Counted from the first letter of the stretch, positions 20,535 to 32,970 are shown. The stretch is 64,000 nucleotides of DNA from Toxonevra muliebris (GCA_963691655.1 OY829326.1:83073235-83137234), one strand, 5' to 3'. Numbers and translations: made by a program. The notes: generated by a model not told the origin, from the letters alone.

Positions 20535-22262
20535 AGAGATGTGCAACTGGAAAGAAAAATCGATTTTCGACTTTTGAATTGATCAGAATTTTAAGTTCAT
20601 GAAAATCGATTAATCGAATTTTTGTTGCATGGAATAAAAAAACGAAACAAGAGAATTTTGATATGAATTAATTATGTATATGTATTTATTTACAATATAT
20701 AAGCCGTTGCGTGCGATTCAAAATCAGATTTTTAGAAATACATTGGTTTTGTTGAAGTGCTGTTCAAAATAGGGTTCTTGTAAAATTTATTTTCCAGATT
20801 TACAGGCAGCTTTATAGAACACATGTTCAACCTATTATTTTTATTGAATGGAATATAAAATAAGTATTTTAAAGTAAATGATTTGTTTTAAATAGCATAC
20901 AGTTATAACCTTAGTGCAACCAGCCGATCCCTTCTCGCCCCACCCCCGTCCATTGTTCCATTCATCGTCTTTTTACTTACTTTTACTTCTAGCGTTATTA
21001 TTTGACATTTATTATTCGTCTTCGTATGTGAATTTTGTGCGATAGGAATATTTTAGAGGTGCATTTTATGAAATGGGTACAAAAAAGAGAGTTAATAGTA
21101 GATTATTAACATTACTTTTATTACTTAGTACTAGTTATAAATTTTATTTACAATAAATAATATTATTTAATTTGTTTTCTTTATTAGCAAATAATTTGGA
21201 ACATGTTAAGGGTTAATAAATAATATAAAAAGCAGAAACTAATTCTCCCTATGTATTCCATAATAATTCTTCTGTCATGGGATAACCCATGGCAGAAGAA
21301 TTAAAAAGGTAAATGCATTTTGACAAGTAAGAGGAACTTTGACAATTGGGAAAACATATGTTTTGATACTATTCTTCTTTTTGCAAAAGAGTTGTATTTT
21401 TATAGCGCAATTTTTAAGTGAAAATTTATAAGAAAATAATTTACATAGTATTGCATGTATATAGAGAGAATTAGTTGCTGCTTTTTATATCATTTTTTAA
21501 CGCTTAACATGTTCAAGGTATTTGCAAATAAAGAAAACAAATTAAATAACATTATTTACACTTTTTTTATTATAAATAAAATTTATAATTAATACTAAGT
21601 AATAAAAGTAATGTTAATAATCTACTATTAACTTTTTTTTTTGCACCCATTTCATAAAATGCATCTCTAAAATGTTCCTATAAATAAATAATAAATAAAT
21701 ACTTGTACCATGGGCTATTCCATTCACTCCCACAAAATTCACATACGAAGACGAATGATAAATGTCAAATAATAACGCCGGAATAAGTAAAAAGACGTTG
21801 AATGGAATAATGGAAGGGGATGGGGGGAGAAGGGATCGGCTGGTTGCACTAAGGTCATAACTGTATGCTATTTAAAACAAACCATTTACTTTAAAATACT
21901 TATTTTATATTCCATTCAATAAAAATAATAGGTTGAACATGTGTTCTATAAAGCTGCCTGTAAATCTGGAAAATAAATTTTACAAGAACCCTATTTTGAA
22001 CAGCACTTCAACAAAATCAATGTATTTCTAAAAATCTGATTTGACTCGTACTCAACGGCTTATATATTGTAAATAAATACACATACATAAATAATTCATA
22101 TCAAAATTCTCTTGTTTCGTTTTTTTTTTATTTCATACAACAAAAGTTCGAAAAAAGTCGATTAATCGATTTTCATGAACTTAAAAAGTCGATTAATCGA
22201 CTTTGAATTTCTGATCAATTCAAAAGTCGAAAATCGATTTTTCTTTCCAGTTGCACATCCCT
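20535..22262. repeat. Large palindromic foldback, 1.7 kb
   Basis: The left arm from about 20535 (gtgcaactggaaagaaaaat) reappears in reverse complement ending at 22262. The arms pair through the words around aagccgttg, gaacagcacttcaacaaaa, aaccagccgatccc and acatacgaagacgaa. The inner part consists of two CCATGG-ended elements head to head, and the symmetry centre (about 21275-21300) is a short palindrome around cttctg.catggg. The right arm keeps about 190 bp that the left arm lacks. Several cgattaatcga palindromes sit near the outer ends. No coding sequence. Confidence 0.85.
21055..21725. mobile_element. Two CCATGG-ended elements in head-to-head arrangement
   Basis: Left copy 21055-21287 (internally deleted) and right copy 21288-21725. 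Both contain the family words tagtagattattaacattac and aacatgttaag/cttaacatgtt, and both point their CCATGG ends at the centre. They form the core of the foldback. Confidence 0.7.
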
Positions 22263-22266
22263 ATTA

Positions 22267-22830
22267 CATTGAGTTCGTTGCAGAGTTGCTTTTGGTCAAA
22301 ATGTTCCCCTTTGTGTAATACTATTTTGTATGTAATGATACTGTTTTGCAAAATAACTCATTGCCATCCTGGATGCTCGGCGTGCTCGGTGATCATTTCA
22401 CTCAGCATATCGTGTTTGTTGAGAGAGTGAATAGAGATTCTCATTTTGTTTTCGGTGCTACAACGATTTCATAGTGTTCGCCGAGCAAAATCTGAACATA
22501 ATCACAGCCTTAGTGGCTGGTTATATTGGTGCTCGGTGTTCGATGAACACAAAACATTTTCTCCCGTTCTCGGTCGAGGTGGTTACATTCAGCTCGTTAT
22601 AGAGTTGCTTTTTGTTAAAATATACTCGTTTGTTTAATACTATTTTATATGTAATGATAATGTGTTGTAAAATAACTCATTGCCACCCTGAATACTCGGC
22701 GTGCTCGGTGTACAATACACCGAGCATATCGTGTTCGGTGTGAGAGTGAGTACAGACTCTCTCTTTGTGTTCGGTGCAACAACAATTTCATGGTGTTCGC
22801 CGAGTATACTCGCAATGTAACCACAGCCTA
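22267..22830 (+). repeat. Two tandem units of about 310 bp rich in GCTCGG/CCGAGC
   Basis: Unit 1 starts with gttcgttgcagagttgcttt (22272) and unit 2 with gctcgttatagagttgcttt (22589), a period of about 317. Both units contain ttactctattttgtat-like words, aaaataactcattgcca, a run of 'ctcggcgtgctcggtg', and ttcatggtgttcgccgag or a close form. Unit 2 has a local hairpin, GCTCGGTGTACAATACACCGAGC-like, at about 22702-22725. A third partial copy is at 7085-7175. Confidence 0.75.
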
Positions 22831-23078
22831 AGAAAAAAAGAAGCTGAATATAAAAATCAGAGTTGTCTACCGAGAACGGTACAAAATCCGTTCAGTTCGC
22901 ATGATTATAATGTTTTTTTTTTATGTTTTTATGCCCTTTTGCGCACTTTTTTACTATTTCTATTAAAAAAATATTTATTTTCTTATGTTAGTGAAATTTC
23001 TAAATTTACTACAAAAATTTTGATTTTGCTACGTTTTTTTCTATCATTTACAACGATATTATATTTCCAAGGTCCTAA

Positions 23079-23544
23079 CCATGGTAGAAGTATTTAGAGG
23101 TAGATGCATTTTTTCAAAAAGTTGCCATTTTGAATTTTTGATAAGTAAGAGGAACATTTTTGAGATGCATTTTTTGAAATGGGAGCAAAAGAGTGAGTTA
23201 GTAGTAGATTATTAATACTACTTTTATTACTTAGTACTAAATTGTAAATTTTATTTATAACAAAAAAAGTATAAATAATGTTATTTGAATTTGTTTTCTT
23301 TATTAGCAAATACCTTGAACATGTTAAGTGTTAAAAAATAATATAAAAAGAAGCAACTAATTCTCCCTATGTACATGCAATACTATGCAAATTATTTTCC
23401 TATAAATTCTCGCTTCAAAATTTCACTATGAAAATACAACTCTGTTGCAAAAAGAAGAATAGTAACAAAAGAAATGTTTTCCCAATTGTCAAAGTTCCTT
23501 TTACTTGTCAAAATGCATCTACCTTCTTAATTCTTCTACCATGG
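23079..23544. mobile_element. CCATGG-ended inverted-repeat element, fullest copy
   Basis: The left end CCATGGTAGAAG (23079-23090) and right end CTTCTACCATGG (23533-23544) are perfect inverted copies. Just inside, gaggtagatgcatttt and its inverse continue the terminal repeat with a few changes. About 466 bp in all, without coding sequence. Related copies or fragments occur at 14150-14585, 21055-21725, 43861-43985, 50575-50675 and 63655-63810. Confidence 0.75.
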
Positions 23545-23554
23545 TCCGAACCCT

Positions 23555-25126
23555 GATGTAGTTACATTCATGCAAATGAAAAACATATAAAACGTAAAGC
23601 TCTCACGTATTCTGTTCTTTGTGTGGTGAAAATCAAATAGAGAGAAATGAAAAAAAAAATTGAAGCTTGTATTTGATTGTAGGAAAAACAAAACTATTTG
23701 TAGTAAAAAATGCAATTAATGAAATTTTTACTATAAAAATGCCTTTTACAGGCAAAATATTTATGGTAGTATAATTTTACATGGCCTATGTTACGCACAG
23801 AAAAATATCTTTTAAACAGTATACTTTTAATTGAAATTGTTTCAGTATTTTTGAAAAAAGTTGACGTCCGAAATCAAGTTACAGTTTTATATAATAGTAT
23901 GATAATGATATGGTGATGTACATTGTAGTTTCTGAGTTATATTTTCTCCGTTTGCTTGCTGCCTTTTTACGTAAAAGTAGCCCAACAATTTATAACCTAA
24001 TTGTTAGATAAGGCGTCATTTCCCATTACTGGCGTTCCACTTGTTTTCGTTTTTAAGGTCTGGTGTGATGGCTCAAAAAAAAAAATGTTGTTTCCTTTTT
24101 TAAATCGCTTTTATAACACCTCTAGAATATGTGTATGAACGTATTTTTTGAAATTCGTTGTTTCAATTTTGATTTTAGGTGAGCAAAACAGCTGGAATCA
24201 TGACAACTATTGGCCAATTTTTTTTTTGACACTGCTGTGGTCCCAAAGATGTATAGTCGATTTAACTGTATATTTTAAAGCAAAATTTTAAAATTATTTT
24301 TGAGATGTTTATAAATACATGATAAAAATTCGCAAAAAAGCATTAAAACAGCTGTCATACCAGAAGGCCCCCTTAAAGCAGCTCTTCCGACTAGTGTAGC
24401 GAGTGAGCAGTTATTTAATGTTGCTGATCAGCTTTATGTTTTTCTGTTTATGTTTGCAAATAGTTAGGTAGAAACTATTTATTTTCAGATTTTTATTTTT
24501 TTATATTTAAAAAAATTCTTTTAGTTGAAGTTCGGCTTCTGCCAAAAAATCACCTTCGTTTGGACACTAATGTATGATGTATTCTTTGATTTGGCACTTA
24601 CAAAAATCGGTGGTCCAAACATAGTAAAGTGCATAAAAATTCAGCGGGAAAAAAATGTTTCGGCTAGGGAGGTATTTTATTCATATTAGGTACAAGGACC
24701 ATGCCTACACTTGACCATACCATTTGGAATCAGCGGGAATTCCCCTAAGACGCCTATCTTAGCGCCAGTTAAGTAAATGAGAACGAAACGCAGCGAGTGC
24801 CCTTTATCATCCATATGGATGAGAAACGGATTAATAAATATCACCGAAGAACTACATTTTTTAAATTTATTTTATATTTCAGTTGTTATGTTTTGTTTAT
24901 AATGAATAATTTTTTGCGGTCCCCTGAAGTTCTCTTTAATCGAAAAGTGCTGTATGTTTTTGCTATCGTATTTATTGACATCCATGTTTTTTTATCTTAT
25001 AAGCAATTATCAATTGGTTTTTTGCTATCTCTGTTATCTGATAAATGATTCAGTAATACTGAAACTGTTCAAGAAAGTTGCAGAATGTTCTGAGATTAAA
25101 TTAAGGGAACAATAAATATTGAGAAA
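23555..25126. other. Region upstream of the chitin synthase start
   Basis: The first 200 bases repeat the segment at about 10330-10570 (shared words tagttacattcatgcaaatga and tttgattgtaggaaaaa). The promoter and any 5' non-coding exon of the chitin synthase should lie here, but I cannot define them. Short open frames near 24800-25050 show no family and have fly-noise composition. Confidence 0.4.
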
Positions 25127-25176
25127 ATGCAATTGCAGGAAAATGGAGATTTGGATAATATTTTCATTAAGAAACG
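25127..25176 (+). CDS. Chs2: Chitin synthase, exon 1 (start codon)
   Basis: ATG at 25127 opens MQLQENGDLDNIFIKKR, with donor GTAAAAC at 25177. The 50 nt (16 codons plus two bases) join exon 2 to give codon CG|T. The start was chosen because the joined frame leads straight into the conserved N-terminus and because an in-frame upstream extension soon meets stops. The gene makes chitin, a polymer of N-acetylglucosamine from UDP-GlcNAc, extruded through the plasma membrane. The seven exons found (25127-59270) give residues 1-501, the first membrane domain of a protein that is normally about 1500-1600 aa. The N-terminus is shorter than that of Drosophila kkv (CHS-1, cuticle) and the sequence is well diverged from it. 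I therefore favour the CHS-2 (gut peritrophic matrix) paralogue, without proof. Confidence 0.75.
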
Positions 25177-25261
25177 GTAAAACTTAAAAAATTATCATAA
25201 TAATTACATCTGCATATATGAGTGCTCATTTAATTTGAAATTTATTATTTCAATATCGTAG

Positions 25262-25500
25262 TAAAAACAAGGATAAGCCACCATTATGGGACTCCTTTCA
25301 AGATCCGCCTTCAAAAAGAGCCACAGGATCTGCTGCAAATTGGGCTAAACTGAGTTTTCTTTTAAAATTGTTCAAACTGTTTACATACCTTTTTGTATTT
25401 GCAATTATTTTGGTTACGACGGTGGTATCAAAACTATCATATTTCTTTATGGTTGCACATATTCGGAATGGGACTCGAGTACGATACTGCAATATTATAG
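25262..25500 (+). CDS. Chs2: Chitin synthase, exon 2
   Basis: This exon encodes residues 17-96 and the first base of 97. It reads WDSFQDPPSKRATGSA, equivalent to WDVFRDPP...TGS near the N-terminus of insect chitin synthases. A first transmembrane segment follows at about residues 53-80 (LFTYLFVFAIILVTTVVSKL). An asparagine-linked glycosylation site (NGT) lies near residue 86. The intron before it is 85 bp; acceptor TAG at 25261 and donor GTAAGCC are clear. Confidence 0.85.
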
Positions 25501-26231
25501 GTAAGCCTTGTATTTGTTATATTGCTTTTGAATTGTTATACCGTACCGTACATAAATAAAGCTTGCTTGTAATGCCCAAAATTAGGCGTTGTAGATTAAT
25601 AAGGATTAAGGTGCCTCACGGAAAAGTAAACCTTTTTTTTTTTTTATGCAGATCCCCAAAAAAAATATTTTGACTTCAATGATAAGGTGCTTTGAAAAAA
25701 CCTATACAAATTTTGTATAGAAATATCCCATTAGGTTACTTTTGGACGAATAAAAGGTGATAAAAATACAAATTATTTAATAAGCGAACCAAAATTAATA
25801 CAAAATACTTTTTGAATCCCCATATGGGTAAGAAAAATATTTTTTTTTTAAATCGTATAAAGAAAGAATGAAATGGAAATTTTTATTTTTGGAGTCGTTA
25901 ACACAGAAAGGGTGGTCTAGGACCATTGTGGTATGAGCACTTCCGTTAATATTTTATGGGAATGTTTTTCCTGAAGAACTTTTATTTCTTCAATTGTAGG
26001 GCCTGCTAAAGAAATGCTTATAAAAAAACCTCAAAATTTGGTGAAAATAATTAACTGAAGTAGTATTTTAGTAAAATTTTCTTTTTGCGAATTTATCCAA
26101 AGTTAACTAAAGGCTTTAAAAAAAAAATCAGGCAGCTGTGGAAAAACTGACTCTACAGTATGGCCACTGAATTATTATAAAATGCTAACATACAACAATA
26201 AATTTGGTTGGATATTTTCAAATTAATATAA

Positions 26232-26335
26232 GGGGCCATTCACATATTACGTAACACAAATTTTGACCAATTTCGACCCCTCCCCTCTGGTCGTAACACA
26301 CCATAACAAAACGGCCCCCTCCCCCTTTAGTAACG
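26232..26335 (+). repeat. GC-skewed dispersed repeat end
   Basis: The run ggggccattcacatattacg, then cgacccctcccctctgg and gccccctccccctttagtaa, stands out from AT-rich surroundings. It looks like the end of a common insect repeat. A weaker relative, with gttatgtaacgcag and ctctccctccccat, lies at 26699-26740. No second end was found. Confidence 0.4.
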
Positions 26336-29300
26336 TAACAAATTTTTATTTCGCCATTTTAAAGCATTGTGCATCCTTAATATCGCTTGTAGAATATTCA
26401 AATATAATTCAAATTTTTTTTTTCTTTAATTTGGCCTATTTATATCGATAATAAAAGATCAGTAAACCAATTAAAAATCCGATTATACATGTTTGCTGCT
26501 ACTACATTACTTGCTAATACAGCCGGACGTAACTCGAGATATAATTTTTAAGTTATAAAAAAGTTGAAAAATAGAAAAATCATAATGGCACAAAATGATC
26601 TATAAAAAAAATGTTTGCTATGATTTTCGAATTCAGCAGGAGAAAATTCATTTTATAAACCAGTGTAATTTTGATGTCATCTGATAGAACAAAATCGACG
26701 TTATGTAACGCAGTTTATGACTCTCTCCCTCCCCATTTAACACTTCGTAGCAAAATGTCAAAGACATATTCTTCCGCAGGATGCTGTAGGGCACCCAAAT
26801 ATGCATTGCAAAGCATTGGTCAGAACTTCCACGTATTGATTAGAGCGCATTGTTCCAACAACAAAATAAACTGGACTGGAACCTTAAGCCGCTGCATCAC
26901 GGCTTAAACATCACTGATGGTGGATGCTTTAACATTGGTACCACACACTCATCTAAATATCGCTCATGGGGCCTCCTGTGAACTAATTTTTTAGTCCAAG
27001 TCATCATTTTTAACCGGTACACATTTCTGAAGATAACCTTGAGATCTAAAAAAATAATTAAATACACTCTACTTGCTTTAAGATGCATTTAAAAAAATGT
27101 TCTAGCCTGCATTGCAGAACAGAACATATTTTAGTTTTCATCGTCACGCTCTTAGTGAACGAAGGATTTTGTGAAATTTACATTTTTACAAAAATGGTAA
27201 TGATTTTTTTAAAATTTTTGATTTTCGAAGATCTGGAAATTTGGTTTTGGTGCGGAACTTTTTGAAAAATAACATTTTGAGATAAACGCGTTTAAACTTT
27301 CAACACCATGTTCATGTAGTTGGAGGTAGCGCGCTGTTGACAGCTGTAACTTTGGCTATAAAGCTCAGATCTCTATGAAATTTGGAATATATTTTCTCAA
27401 ATTGCAATAAAAAACTTTTCGATTTTTCGGCCAGTGTATATAACCCCTTAATAAAGAATCAATTTAGTCTTTTTTCCGCGGATATGTTGATTTTTTGTCC
27501 ATTTCGTAAAAAAGAATCAAATCAGCGCGAAGACCGAACCAATGAACAAAAACGTATTTTTTTGATATGGGAATCCTCAGAGAAATATTTCGAAATTTTC
27601 CACTTTAACACTTTATCACGCAAGATTATGGATTTTTAAAATTAGTACCTGGTTCGATTCGTATTAAGAAATAAACAAACACGTACTTTTTTGTTTTTGC
27701 AAATTTGTTCATAAAAAGCTTTTATTTAACAAAATTTGGTTATGCCACTTATTCAAAAACACGATTTTTGTTGTTGTTTGTGCATAATTATCACTATTTA
27801 TCGGTTTATATCTTTAACGATTTGAAAATACGAAAACTAAAAAAGTAATGGAAAAAAACCGTGTGTCTTTGACAATTCAATAGCAAGTGGTTTATTCATA
27901 TAAGTACAATATCTAAATTTACAGTAAATTGACTCGAGTATCGAAAATATATAAAAATGGGAGGAGTTAACAAAACATCAAACTCGAATGAGAGTATTTA
28001 TTATTAGTGCTAGATAATCAATTGAGAGAGAGCTAGTTCTCAGAACATTATCAGTGGGAATTCAGGCCATGATAAGGAATCCGCATGAGGTTGGCTTATA
28101 TTCCCATAATTCGTGTAGTTACTGCATTGAAAGAGGTCTTCCGAGTCGGGGTGCTCTGAGCAATAATGGGTTAAAGAATTAATTACATTTTAAGATTATT
28201 TTCTAAAACTTTGGAGCGAATAAAATGGTTCCTAGTGTTTGTGATTGAATTTTTTGTACTGAACACGAATGTCAGGTCAAAAATTTCCCATCACGCCACG
28301 TTTTAGAAAAAATGGGATGGAAAACCCTAAAATAGAATTTCTGACCATTTTTAAAAATTGGAGAGCTGAACACTGGAGTGCTATAAATTTCGAAATCCAG
28401 AAATTATAGGCTGAATCATGCCCTTCCAAATGAGCCCTAAACCCGAAACTGTAAATCAAAAACAGTTACTGACCTAGAAAAACTATAAATGCAGAATTGC
28501 TCAGCATCACCTTCTCTTTTTGTATCCAAGTCAAACCTCATGTCAAAGAAAACAAATCGGATCTGGTCGCATAGTGTAATTAAGATTTCAAGTTTTTTTA
28601 TATTTGCCTTTTTAGAAAGAAACCGATGGAAGTAAAAAATATTTAAAAACTGTTCAATAGATTTTATTTTGACTTTTTTTCTTCCACTGGCAATTAATAT
28701 CAAAAAATAGGAGAAAGTTTCCACATTTCGGGGCCGGGGAGGGGGAAGGGGCTGAACCCCCAAAACCTCCCCCCTAAATACGGCCTTGTGCTGTTCCATC
28801 AAACTCACAAATAGAATACTCAGGCACTGCTTTACTCACCTGAATATTTTTAGGTTCAGTTTTATTTGATAAAAAATTGTTACATCAGCAACAATGCAAG
28901 TCCCAAGTCCAATGCATTTATGAATTTTCCGAGTTGCACGCTATCTTCAAGGCTGGAATTACTCCCAAAGCCCACCTCCTCATTTCTTTGAACAAATCTT
29001 CAATTTCCTATTTTGTCATCTTATCGGCGTTTCTCCTCCCAATTCTGCATTTTTCCTAAATAAATTGCAAATTGAATTCAAAAGTAGCTGCTGATTTTTA
29101 TCATGTGCAATGCATAGGTCCCCCTTGAGGCGGTTTTACTTAAAGCGTTTATTTATCACTTATGCAATACAAAAACATTCATAAGTTTTATTGAATATTC
29201 TAAAGTAATGTTGAATCTTACTTACCACAATTTTTTTATCATTTATTTTTCACTATAACTTAAAAAAAAATTAACTGTAAAAAAAAAACACTTCTGAATC

Positions 29301-32154
29301 AAATAATTTTCACGGATAGTTCTCACGCGCTGAGTATACAAGATATTAATATGAAATTTTTGCACAATATGAAGCGTGACATAATGAATATTTCTGCATC
29401 ATTAACTCCAAAATCGTGTTTTTTGACTTATGACAGTCTTTTAGTAAATGAGCGATGTGCAAAAGTTTCGACATTTAATGGAGCTCCACAGTGCAAAAAG
29501 GTTAGAAAATGACATAAGCAGACTTTTTTTTTTGCAATTTTTTCAAAATCATATCAATGCCTCAAAGAAAGAGATAGAAAAAAAAGTAGTTAGAAAAAGA
29601 CAGGCGAGTTTCTCGCTCATTCTTGCTGCCTATTTTTTCTACCTCTCTCTTTCAGACAGGCGTTCATGCCTGCGTTCGTGTGAACAGCCACTATGATTAT
29701 ATATCCGTTGCCAACGTATGCATTGTGTCGCCTCTCTCCTTCACTTGCTTCGTGTTAGTTGTATACTTCGCTCTCACTTACACAACGGACTCTATGTGCC
29801 AGCGCCTTAAAGTAAGGAACAGAAAGTGAAGCTGAAGCGTGAAGTAATAATCTGTCAAAAGTAAAATGTATACATTTTCATTGTAATCAAACACAATGCT
29901 GGTCAAAATTCGAAAAATCGACTATCTCGGTTTGGATCCAAAAGTGTATGGGATTACTCTCCATAGATCCCTCATCATAATCCACACACAGGATATTCTA
30001 ATTAGGCGAAGGAACTGGCTGTGCGACCGTCAAAAGTTGCAATATCCGGTCGATAGTTTTAAAATAGTTGAAAATGTGTTGTACATAAAGTGTCATAACT
30101 TAGCGAATATAAAAGCCAGACATTAATTTTTGGTCTCATATTAAAGGAAAAACTTTACACTATTAATGGATATGATACAAAATGGATTTACCATTTTCTT
30201 ATACCCAAAAATGTATGGAAAAATAATAATTTTTTTTTTTTCATTTTATTTTTTAATGGATGAGAAAAAAAAGCTCCGATTTGCTCTGAGCGAAAATAAA
30301 AACCATCATATTATGTGAAGTATCTACTTTAGAATAAGGTATGAATGCTTTGCAACTTTTTGCTACAGCTTGAATAACAAGCAAAAATATGATATCACGT
30401 TGCATTTAATTAATCATAGGTAGTTATTTAAGGTGTTATATATAATCCATTTTAAATGGTAATCAGACCAAAATTGGTATACGAAATCTGTCTTAGGCCT
30501 CATTGACTCTGTATGAAAAACTTTTTAATCAGGCAATTGCAACGCCTACCACCAATATAAATATATGTTAAATTTAAAAAATGCAATAACTTTGAACCCA
30601 TTACAAATATAATCATTAAATTACATGGGCTAATATATATTGTCTTGGACATAAGCCATGTTAAAAATTAGAACTATCGGACCATTATTACGCATACCTT
30701 TCATAAGAATATAATAACAAAATACTGATATTTTATTTTTATTTTTTTATTATGTATTTTTAAAGTCTCACATGTATGAGAAGTAGGTGTAACAAGATTC
30801 CAATCGTGATAATTTTTACCTGGATACATAAATATGCTATTGTTCACCAGCGTATGCAATTTCACCACTATATCTGCAATGAGTTCCAAGTTATAGAGTT
30901 TTAAAAATTTTACATATTTGGGAGGTGGGCGTGATAATAACCCGATCTATCGCATTTTTGCAATGAAATATGGCAATAATAATGGATATAAGTATATAAA
31001 ATTTCATGATTATATCCATAATATATACCAAGTTATACTCTTTTCGCAGTTTCATTTGTATGGGAGATTCATTTGCGTGGTAATAGTCCGATCGTTAGAG
31101 TTTTCCACCCATTGATTGCTAATGATCCCGTGAGAAAGTAAACCGAATTTCAGAATTTTGGCCAGCTAAATATGGATTTGGCCCTATAGTGCAATGTGAA
31201 GTTGTCGCTGCCGCTAAGCTGAAGATGAAGCGTAAAATAACTTTCAAATTTTGTCTCGTTTCAAGCATAACAACTGATTGCCAAAATAAAAAAGTGTAAG
31301 AACGCACTGAATTATTTATAGAACTTGTAAAAAAAGTAATTGGTTTACAATTTAAAGCACTTCGTTTGCAAAAATGTGGAGAAAACTATGATTGTGAGCT
31401 TCAGAGAGGCACATGCTGTTCACATTTTTCTTTGTCGCGCTTCATTGTTTGCTACGCTACATTCTTAGGACAGCAAAGCATTGTGCTGATTGCCAAGGGA
31501 AGATTGGTGTGAAGAAGGAGGAAATAAGGAAAGTGTCGGTGAAAGTTCACTTTGAATTTGGTAAGGTCATAAACAACAGGAAAAACTTTTAGGAAGAAAG
31601 CTTATTCCATAAACGAGGAGTACGACAGAGAAAATAACTATATCGGTAATGCGTTGGAGTTCGCCTTGTTTTGAGGAACACACGAACTTGGCTTGCTATG
31701 CTTTTTTTTTTAATCTTGAACCCAAAATCTATAAGGAACTTTTACCCATTTTTCCCCATCTGCTTTTAATTGAAAAAGCAAAGAAAAAAATAACCTAAAT
31801 TACCTTAAAAAATTAAATCAAGTTTCGCAAAACATAATTCACCACAATTTTCAAAACAATTGTTACATGGTTTTGTCATATCATGGAAGACCAGCTTTTT
31901 TAATAGAAGAAAACATTTAAAACATTATACAAATACAAAGTATTATATATTCTTTTGGTAGGGGTAATGCGATTTTCATGCCTTTTCCTGAAAAACTGTT
32001 TCTGGAGGACGCTAGGTGAAAATTAAAAAAATCTAGTTTTTTTTGCCAAACTACGCCTAACTACTTATTAAAAACTTGGTCTGAGGTTAAAAAATGTTTC
32101 ATATAAATGTTTTGGTTCAACTAAGCAACTCTAATTGAGTATAAATAAATAAGC

Positions 32155-32374
32155 GGTGGTCCGGTTTGAGTGTAAAAAATTTTAGACGCCATTCTTTGGT
32201 TAGTTCTGAGCAAAAAAATTGTCCTGAGAGTTTAAGAAAATCACTTAGCATAAAACTTGTCACTAATATTGTATCATGACTTCAATAATACTAAGCATAG
32301 AGCATTAAAATTAGGTTTTTTACACAGAAAATTAATTTTGATCTTAAAATTTTTTACTCTCAAACCGGACCACC
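32155..32374. mobile_element. Small inverted-repeat element (MITE)
   Basis: The left arm GGTGGTCCGGTTTGAGTGTA (from 32155) continues AAAAATTTTA. The right arm, ending at 32374, is its inverse with a single change in the first 20 bases. The two 31-base arms flank about 160 bp. No coding sequence. Confidence 0.7.
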
Positions 32375-32921
32375 TTCAATAAACATTAGAATGGCAGTAA
32401 AATTTCTTTCATGAAAATGACAAGAAATCGACATTTTTCAGGATTTCTTGAAATTTTTGGGCACCAAGTTGAAAGTTATAGACTTGAAAGTTCCAAATGT
32501 CCTAAATTGAACAATAAAAAGGCTGCCGAGAATTTCTATTGAGGAAAAAAACATTAAAGTTAATGCTAATTAATTAATAAAATTTCATTATTCAACTTTT
32601 GACATATATGCTGGCTGATTCGAAACCTATGCCATGGAACGAGGTTTCCACAGAATAATGATACGAAGAATTTCTTAGTTCACACAAATAAGTCACACAA
32701 ATCTGATTTTACAAACTGCTTAAACTTTGCTTCGCTGGCTTCGATTCGTTTACAGTTAGTCAAATATTGCAAAGTAAAATTTTTTAATACTTTAAATTTG
32801 GAAAATTTTTTTGTAAATTTTTCCAAATTTGGCAGTTCACATTGCCAATTAATTATTAAAATTATTAGGCTTTGAATGAACAACGAGGCCAGAAGAATAA
32901 CAAAAAGTTTATAGAACTAGC

Positions 32922-32970
32922 AGATCAGACGATCGTTTCGGAACCAGCTACGGTTCCTCATCATTGATTT
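32922..32970 (-). ncRNA. Hammerhead ribozyme motif, core position C3 changed
   Basis: Read on the minus strand from 32970: stem I AATCA, core ATGATGA (32964-32958), stem II GGAACC / loop GTAGCT / GGTTCC (32957-32940), GAAA (32939-32936), CGATCGTC (32935-32928), stem I return TGAT (32927-32924). Against the copy at 8089 the invariant C3 is A, which should abolish cleavage because C3 pairs with G8. Stem II and the palindromic stem III (ACGATCGT instead of ACGGCCGT) differ by paired changes that keep the pairing. Confidence 0.65.

Noticed and set aside
24797..25048. 83-residue hydrophobic open frame upstream of chitin synthase
   Set aside because: Phe/Leu/Tyr-rich composition is what AT-rich DNA gives by chance. 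It does not join exon 1 in frame and has no family motif.
28437..28808. 123-residue open frame on the minus strand
   Set aside because: No start context, no domain, and it overlaps a GC-skewed repeat (ggaaggggctgaaccccc). Most likely chance.
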